64,000 nucleotides of DNA from Parasponia andersonii (lineage: Eukaryota; Streptophyta; Magnoliopsida; Rosales; Cannabaceae), in the NCBI GenBank assembly GCA_002914805.1, contig JXTB01000118.1:759240-823239 (forward strand). Direction: 5' to 3'. Positions 57,242-64,000 of the stretch are shown here, in pieces. The notes beneath the pieces are model-generated. The model did no database searches. It was not told where the DNA came from and worked only from the letters and a program-made list of their open reading frames with translations. Positions within the stretch are counted from its first letter, which is position 1. Each line of letters begins with the position of its first letter. A program made the translations under genes and the position numbers.

Positions 57242-60200
57242 CCTCGACCCTCGAGAAATCGATGGAGAGGTCAAAACTGGACCCATTGAAGACTTGGAGG
57301 ATTTGCCATTTGACAGGTCCTCCAAGAGTTTAAAGATTGGAGCGAAGCTTCAAGAACCTGTACGAGCTTCATTGGTCACTTTTCTGAAATCTAACTTGGA
57401 TATCTTCGCATGGCAACATTCGAATATGATGGGGATCTATCCAAATATCATATGCTATCGTCTTAACATCGATCCAACAAAGAAGCCTGTTACGGCAGAA
57501 TGAATCCAGAGTGCTATGTCGCATTGAAAGAAGAGGTAGAGAAGTTGCTCGAAATAGGATTTATCAGGGAATCTTTTTACCTGAACTAGCTTGCTAACTC
57601 GGTTTTGGTAAAGAAACCCAACGGGAAGTGGAGAACATGCATCGATTTCACCGATCTCAACAAGGCATGCCCGAAGGATAGCTTTCCCCTTCCAAGAATC
57701 GACCAACTTGTAGATGCGATGTCGGGGCATGAACTCTTAAATTTCATGGACACATATTCTGGATACAACCAAATCCCCATGTACGAGCTAGATGAGGAGC
57801 ATACCTCGTTCATCACTGATCGAGGATTATACTATTACAAGAAGATGCCCTTTGAACTCATCAACGCAGGATCAACCTACCAACGTCTTGTCAACATGAT
57901 GTTTGTAAAACAAATTGGCAAGACAATGGAGGTATATGTTGACGACATGTTGGTGAAGTCGAAGAAAGCTGAAGATCACATCAAGCATCTTGATGAGATG
58001 TTCAAAATTCTCCGAAAGTATCAAATGAAGTTGAATCCCCAGAAGTGTGCATTCGGGGTAGGATCTGGAAAATTTCTGGGTTTCATGGTCAATCAGTGAG
58101 GCATTGTAGCTAACCCTCAGAAAATACAAGCACTAATTGATATGCAATCTCCTTGCAAACCCAAAGATGTGCAGAGCCTGGCAGGAAGAGTGGCCGCATT
58201 GAGTCGATTTGTATCCAGGTCAACGGATAAGTGCAACCATTCTTTGAAGTATTGAAGGGTTCGAAGAGGTTCGAGTGGATGGGAGAATGCGAGCAGGCAT
58301 TACAAGAATTAAAAATATACTTGGGTTTCCCTCAACTCTTGTCGAAGCCAAATCTGGGGGAAGAATTATATTTATGCCTCGCTGTTTCTAAATATGCGAT
58401 AAGCGCTGCATTAATTTGAGAATATGAAAAGATACAGTGACCAGTGTACTACGTAAGTAAAACACTACTCGATGCCGAAACAAGATATCCAGAGATGGAG
58501 AAATTGGCATTAGCACTCATCGTCGCATCCAGGAAATTTTGACCTTATTTTCATGCGCACACTATTAAAGTTTTCATGAACTTTCCAGTAAAGTAGGTTC
58601 TGCAAAACCCAAGGCTTTAGGACGACTACTTAAGTGGGCAGTTGAGTTGAGTCAATTCGACATCGATTTTCAAACCTGCAAGGCAATTAAAGGGCAAGCT
58701 CTCACAAATTTTATTGCGGAATTCACATATAATGTCAATCTTCGCACAGAAGTAATCGAAAAACCTGCTACAGATTTTTCTAGATTGTGGAAGCTTTACG
58801 TCGATGGATCGTCAAACGAGAGTGGAGCTGGCGCGGGCTTAGTACTAATCAGTCCTGAAGGGCACAATATTCATTATGCACTTCGCTTCAAATTTCTAGC
58901 ATCAAATAATGAGACAGAATATGAAGTGCTGATAGCCGGGCTAAAGCTCGCACAAGAAATGAAGGTCGAAATGATTGAGGTATACAGTGATTCCCAGCTG
59001 GTCATTTGTCAAGTGAATGGCGAGTATCAAGCAAAAGGAGAGAGAATGATGGCTTATTTACAGGAGGTACAAAGAATATTCTCGACATTCACTGCCTATA
59101 ACATTCAACTTCTTCCTCGTACTAAGAATACTCGGGCAGATACTCTAGCTAAGCTCGCCTCAACAAAAGATGCCGAATTACTAAAGGTGGTCCCTGTCGA
59201 GTTTCTTACAAAACCAAGTATCGAAGTAGAGACCCAAATAGCTATGACGGTTGACAAAAAATCATCGTGGATAGATTCTATAATGAAGTATGTACAAAAT
59301 GGCGATCTCCCCAAAAACAAAAACGACGCGAGGTGACTTTGAATAAAAGCAGCTCGCTATGTTTTTTATGATGAGAAGCTTTATCGAAGAAGTTTTAGTG
59401 CGCCGTTATTATTATGTGTCGATGAAGAAAAAACAGACTACATTATGAGGGAAATTCATGAAGGAATATGTGGAAATCATTCCAGGGGGCAGGCACTTGA
59501 GAACAAGGTTCTAAGACAAGGGTATTTTTGGCCGACCATGAAGAAGGATACAATGGAATTTACTAGGACGTGTGACAAATGCCAACGATTTGCAACTATT
59601 CCTAGAATGCCACCTGTTCCTCTCACTCCAATGACAAGTCCATGGCCATTTGTAGTATGGGGAATTGATATTATCGGAACGCTTCCATTGGCATGAGGTG
59701 GATTGAAGTATACAGTGGTCGCAGTCGATTATTTCACTAAGTGGACAAAAGCTGAAGCCTTGAATACCATTTCCGCAAAAAAGATGATAGATTTTATTTA
59801 CAAACCTATAATCTGCCATTATGGTATACCATATACCATAATTTCTAATAATGGGAAACAATTTGACTATGATGAATTCCGTAACTTCTGTGACAACTTA
59901 GGCATCAAGAAGAATTTCTCTGCTGTTGTTCATCCACAACTAATAGACAGGTCGAAGCGATAAATAAAATACTTAAACACAATATAAAGACGAAGTTCGA
60001 AGAGTATAAAGGAGGTTGGCCAGAAGTACTTCCTGAAGTTTTATGGGCTTATCACACCACTCAACGAACCACTACCAGAGAAAGTCCATTCTCTTTAGCT
60101 TACAGATATGAAGTAATGGTTCCGGTTGAAATTAGTGCGAGCTCTTTATGACGATCAACCTATGAGCAAGATCACAACAAAATACTAATGAGGATTGAGC

Positions 60201-60501
60201 TCGATCTTTTAGAAAAATGCGCAAGCAGTCTCAGCTTCGAATCACATCATATCAACAGCGCACTGCTCGATATTATAACTCTAAATTCAGAAGAAGAGGA
60301 TTTGAAGTTGGTGACCTTGTTCTTCGGCAAGTCTTACCTAATAATAAAGAGCACGGTGTTGGTGTATTTGGACCCTCTTGGGAAGGACCGTATGTTATTG
60401 ATGCCATCATTCGACCTGAGATATATAAGTTAGCTCGTACTGGTAGACAAAAGATCGAGCATGCTTGGAATGCAGAACAACTTCGTCACTATTATCAGTA
60501 A
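57242..60501 (+). pseudogene. Tat element pol: RT, RNase H, integrase, disrupted
   Basis: After the linker (IDGEVKTGPIEDLEDLPF) the RT spans about 57490-58230, with [19 protein letters not shown] and the catalytic YVDDML near 57940 intact. A second RNase H domain at 58790-59190 has LYVDGSSNESGAGAG, NNETEYEVLIAGL and VYSDSQLV; its acidic residues look present. Integrase at 59445-60500 has CDKCQ and VVWGIDIIG, but the second core Asp is replaced (IISNNGKQF near 59840) and a small deletion hits the region of the catalytic Glu (about 59935-59960). Stops at 58097, 58417 and 59694 are all TGA where Arg is usual. It cannot make a working polyprotein. Confidence 0.85.
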
Positions 60502-60539
60502 ATTTTCATATATTTTCAACAACTTGGGGGCCATCTTGT

Positions 60540-60705
60540 ATTCGTCATTTGTGGAACATCTTGTATTCGTCATTCGTCAATAAAGATATCTACTTGAATT
60601 CGTCATTCGTTATTCATCATTCGTTATTCGACATTCATTGGTCGTCATTCGTTGTTCGTTATTCGTTATTCATCATTCGTTATTCGACATTCATCGCATT
60701 AATCA
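60540..60705 (+). repeat. ATTCGTCATTCGTTATTC-type minisatellite after pol
   Basis: A 7-10 bp word TTCGTCA/TTCGTTA/TTCGACA is repeated about 18 times just after the integrase stop codon. A G-rich tract (TTTGGGGGGTTGTGGG) follows at about 60783-60798. Confidence 0.8.
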
Positions 60706-61392
60706 ATAAGGATGTCTTCTCTTCGATTATTCAGTTTGGTTCACCTTTTATAGTTTTATGGTAGTCTTCGAACACTATAAAATTTGGGGGGTTGTGGGAT
60801 CAGAATATTATCTCCTATTCACTTCCTAAGTGACTATGCAAAATGTCCATTTAGAGGAGTTGGAATGTTAGATCGCTAAAAATCTAAAATTTCTTAAAAT
60901 CTTAGGATTTTCTCCTCACTTCATGCCTTAGCATGTCGTATTACGCAATTTCCTTCCTCGAACAACAAAGTAACTAAGCAAAACATTTATTGTTTGATGT
61001 GATATATTGCTATATTTACATTTTGCCATGGAACTTTTGAAAAACAATATTGAGTTTGCATCACTCATACTTACTATTTTCTTAAGCGACCTAGCCTATC
61101 CTAACACAACCATTTCAAGTGTATTGGATTCGAATCACAATAGCGTACCGATCAGTCACCTAGTGATTAGCTACTTGGTTAAATTAATTATCTTCTATAT
61201 TACAACGTAATGTTTTGATTGCTTTGCTGGAATAAATATCTAACAGGAAAGCATTCATTAAAAAAAAAAGCTCGCACCTGTATGCAAGCAAAGAAATACA
61301 AATAAGAAGGGGATCAAGCCCGTATTGTTCTGAAATTAAAAAATAAAAGAACACAATTTTTATGCAAACGTGCTCGCTCCACCATCTCCAGT

Positions 61393-63510
61393 TTAGGTAG
61401 CTTCCGCTTCCTTCCAACTCCGGAAAAGCTCGACCACGTCTTCGCCAAGGATGGAAAAGTCGAAGTCCGGATGCTCGCAGAAGATGTTATATATAATGGT
61501 CGACGAGGTGATGTTACTGGCTTTTTCTTCGAGCTCCTTGACTTCAGTAGCCTTAAACTCTTCAATAGCCTTGTGAGCCACTTCTGTTGTCGCCTCCTTC
61601 ATGTGATCCGGATGCTTGGAGATAGTCTTTTCAAGCTCTTTAATTTTCTCCTCGAGCTTCTCCTTTTCAAACTTCTCCTTGGCCAGACTTTCGAGTAGCT
61701 GCTGCCTCTCTAAGTCAAAGGATTCTCTCTCCTCCTCGCGAGCTTTCTCCGAGTCCTCGAATGCTTGGTTATCTCTTCGACTTTTTCGGCCTTTTCTAAA
61801 TACTCAAGGACTGGGTCATGCATCAGGACAGCAGCTACAGCGGTCTGAAAATATAACACATCAATACCAGGAAAAAATACGTTGAAGAGGGAAAATAAAA
61901 GATGCTTACATTTGCCAGCATTCTCATCGCAGAATCGAAGGCAACCTTAGTTGATCGTCACTTCATCCTCTCCCAGCCATCTTCAGAAGTGAAGCGATCA
62001 ATGAAGACTATGCTCATACTAGCCTTCTCTGGCAATTGGTTAAGGAGTGTGAAATGCTCCTCATCTTTATCAACCTGGTTCGGTTCCGAAGAAGTGGCAG
62101 TCTCCTTTGATGGATCAAGATGGCTCACAATTTGAGGCTGAGGAGGAGGCGAGCTTGTCGGGATATCCTCGAAGGTGACTTTTCATTTCTTGGATGTGTC
62201 AACCTTCTCTTTCCCTTTTGACGTTGATGGAGGTGTACTCTCTGGCGTCTTGGACTTTGCCATTGACCCCAGAGTGGAAGGCGGTGCTCATAGTGCACTA
62301 CCGATAACCATTTCTGTACAAATATGCAAGTCAGCATGCGAGGTGACGTAATATGATGATAAGGAAAAAGAAGGAAAAAATAATTACCTTCTTGCTGTTG
62401 AGAAACTGGTGGTGATGCAGCTTCTGGAGATGATGATTCCGAGGTTGTAAGGGTGGCAGGTGCTTTTCGCTTCCTAGGTTTGGAAGATGAGGCACTCTTT
62501 TCCTTCTGCTTCCTTGGCTTCTTCTTCTTCGAGCTCGAGGGTCTAGTCAAACGGACAGTGGAATTCGGGAAAGCGGCTCCCCTTGGAAGCAGACTGCAAG
62601 GGACTAATTTCTTAGACATCCCAAGCTTCTTCCAATCAAATTTTTCAATCGGAAGGTCGTTTATTCTGTACACCCTTACGAGTTGTTCTGTGGAGAGTCC
62701 GGGTCATTCCCTATTATCTACGATAATACACAAGTGAGATCAGAATAATATACATATGAAGAGAAGGCGATAAGCTGAAAGTTACCTACCAATGTTCTGA
62801 AAGATGCCGTTATCCGCATAGTCAAAGTGGAAAAATGAATTTTTCCATTTTTTCATGTTGTTGCGAATCCCGTAGATAGTTTTTATTGCTTGGTTCGACC
62901 ACTTGCTCACATTAAAGAAGTCGAAGTCTGATGGGTTTGATTTCACTTGGTAAAACCAAGTGAACTCTTCAAGAGTGGGGGTCTCTAAGCCTAGTTTATG
63001 GTATAGTATGTACAAACTTATCATGTATCTATAATTGTTTGAAGTTAGTTGAAAAGAAACGACTCCATAATAATCGATGATTGATTTTATATAAGGATGA
63101 AGTAGGAGGTGGACACCGCATCTAAGAACTGCTTCCGAGAATGAGGCAATTCCGCGAGGAGGTGTATGTGGTCGATTGAACTCTGTGGAAAGGCGTAGAG
63201 GGACGTCAATTTTATAGTTGCAAACGATTTTTCTGAGCTTGTTTGTTGAACAGCTCATCTTTACATTGGTACATGACCAATCTCCCTGTACATATTGATA
63301 ACCCGTTGCGAATGCAGGGGCATCTCTAATATGCCGAGGCCATTGGTCTTAAGGAAGGCCGCCTATGCAAGGGCTGTTTTGCCTGATCCCGGTTATCTCT
63401 ACTTCGGGTTCTGGCTCAAGATAATCTTCGAGGTTTATGGAGCTAACAATGGAATTGGAATATTCTCCTGAGAATGCATTCCCTTCCCTAAAATCCTCAC
63501 TACTAGACAT
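61393..63510 (-). pseudogene. Antisense spliced gene of the Tat element (putative gypsy-type transposon protein)
   Basis: Read on the - strand, opposite to gag-pol. Exon A is 63510-62790, starting MSSSEDFREGNAF. It holds a domain like 'putative gypsy type transposon' (Pfam Transposase_28, from memory): VHLLLHPYIKSIIDYYG, then LGLETPTLEEFTWFY. Exon B is 62717-62388 (VYRINDLPIEKFDWKKLG, then a Lys/Ser-rich stretch that looks like a nuclear signal). Exon C (about 62310-61905) includes KVTFEDIPTSSPPPQPQIV. The last part (to 61393) is coiled coil (EKFEKEKLEEKIKELEKTI) and ends HPDFDFSILGEDVVELFRSW. Junctions carry GT and AG. At least three stops and a frameshift break it. The biochemical role of this family is unknown. 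Confidence 0.72.
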
Positions 63511-64000
63511 CTGAAAAGAAATATAGATAGGTTTAGTCCTACGCGAGCATCAGGGAACTTAGCTATATGCGAGCAGTTTTGGGAGGTCATCCTAGGATTG
63601 CGTTAACAGGTTACTTATCGAATTTTTTTTTTCTAATCGGTCTAAGGATTCATAAAAATTGTTCGAGTAATTCATCAAAAAAAATATAAATATAAATAAG
63701 GTTTCAGACCCTAAAAACTCTTTTACGAGTTCGTCTCTGTCAGTCATCTAAAAAAGAGTATTCTATAAACTAACGAAGGTGATCTGAAAATTCCCATTTC
63801 AATCCATCCGAGTGTGGGACGGGTTTTTATTCAGGATATTTAGGCTCTATAATTGGTTTCAATTTCTAGAAACAAAATCTATAAATGAGTTTTCTGGACA
63901 GACGGGGCAATAAGAGAGAGAGGATATATACTAACCTTTCTTCGAAGACAGAGGGATCGAGATGTAGTCTGAAGGATTGCAATGATAGCTTCGTTAGAGA
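63511..64000 (-). promoter_or_regulatory. Upstream region of the antisense gene, still inside the Tat element
   Basis: No ORF. A splice-acceptor-like TTTTCAG sits immediately before the ATG at 63510, and a donor-like AAAGGTTAGTATA lies near 63937 on the - strand. So a 5' untranslated exon may lie at 63938-64000 with an intron between. The promoter would be beyond the window. Confidence 0.35.

Larger units (their letters stand above)
54605..64000 (+). mobile_element. Tat-lineage Ty3/Gypsy retrotransposon (runs off right edge)
   Basis: An LTR end (about 54605-54795, closing in CCGTCAACA) is followed by a primer-binding region (TTGGTGCTAGAAGGAGG), gag (54857-56588), an assembly gap, RT (57605-58230), RNase H (58790-59190), integrase (59445-60500), a minisatellite, and an antisense gene (63510-61393). 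A second RNase H-like domain, the protein style and the antisense ORF after pol fit the Tat lineage, where extra sense or antisense ORFs are known. The 3' LTR was not found, so the element must extend beyond 64000. Many stops mark it as inactive. Confidence 0.85.

Noticed and set aside
60783-61260. A 3' LTR of the Tat element starting at TGTGGGATCAG near 60795, after a G-rich tract.
   Set aside because: Nothing between 60795 and 64000 matches the LTR end seen at 54605-54795, and the antisense gene follows without a break.
1-64000. tRNA, rRNA or microRNA genes.
   Set aside because: No cloverleaf with box A/B, no rRNA stretch and no convincing miRNA foldback was recognised by eye; a tRNAscan or small-RNA map would settle it.

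Overview
The window is AT-rich plant nuclear DNA, almost certainly from a eudicot. The evidence is spliced genes with GT/AG introns, plant-type retrotransposon lineages (Athila, Tat, Copia, chromovirus-like Ty3), an AGAMOUS-clade MADS-box remnant and a long mitochondrial PPR gene. I cannot name the species. No bacterial, CRISPR or organellar features were seen.

Three host genes can be rebuilt from exon to exon in frame. (1) A TTC27/Emw1-type TPR protein lies on the + strand, 7861-26213, in 20 exons coding for 919 residues. Its introns hold a complete-ended Copia element (12682-17719, TSD ATTTG), two LINE remnants, a captured exon of a peroxisomal LON protease gene, tandem duplications and MITE-like repeats. 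(2) A P-class PPR protein like Arabidopsis At1g06710 lies on the - strand, 43104-38369. It has one large exon and a 14-codon last exon, and a 299-bp tandem duplication spans its splice donor. (3) The COQ2/PPT1 4-hydroxybenzoate polyprenyltransferase of ubiquinone synthesis lies on the - strand, 53450-45598, in 8 exons coding for 399 residues.

Between these genes are transposable elements. The right half of an Athila-type Ty3 element occupies 1-6511: integrase, a plant-transposon ORF, and an LTR region carrying a 743-bp duplication joined by a single N. A degenerate Ty3 element with an inactivated RT motif lies at 33540-35570. A Tat-lineage Ty3 element occupies about 54605-64000 and runs off the right edge. 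It carries a spliced antisense gene (63510-61393) with a putative gypsy-type transposon domain, a 12-bp minisatellite beside a 285-base assembly gap, and a run of TGA stops at expected arginine positions.

Two gene fragments stand out. The last three exons of an AGAMOUS/SHATTERPROOF-clade MADS-box gene lie at 30735-31400 and keep the clade's intron inside the last sense codon, but I found no upstream exons. A single LON2 exon (22148-22260) sits in TTC27 intron 14 with usable splice signals. The three host genes show no functional linkage to one another; two of them (PPR, COQ2) act in mitochondria, which may be coincidence.
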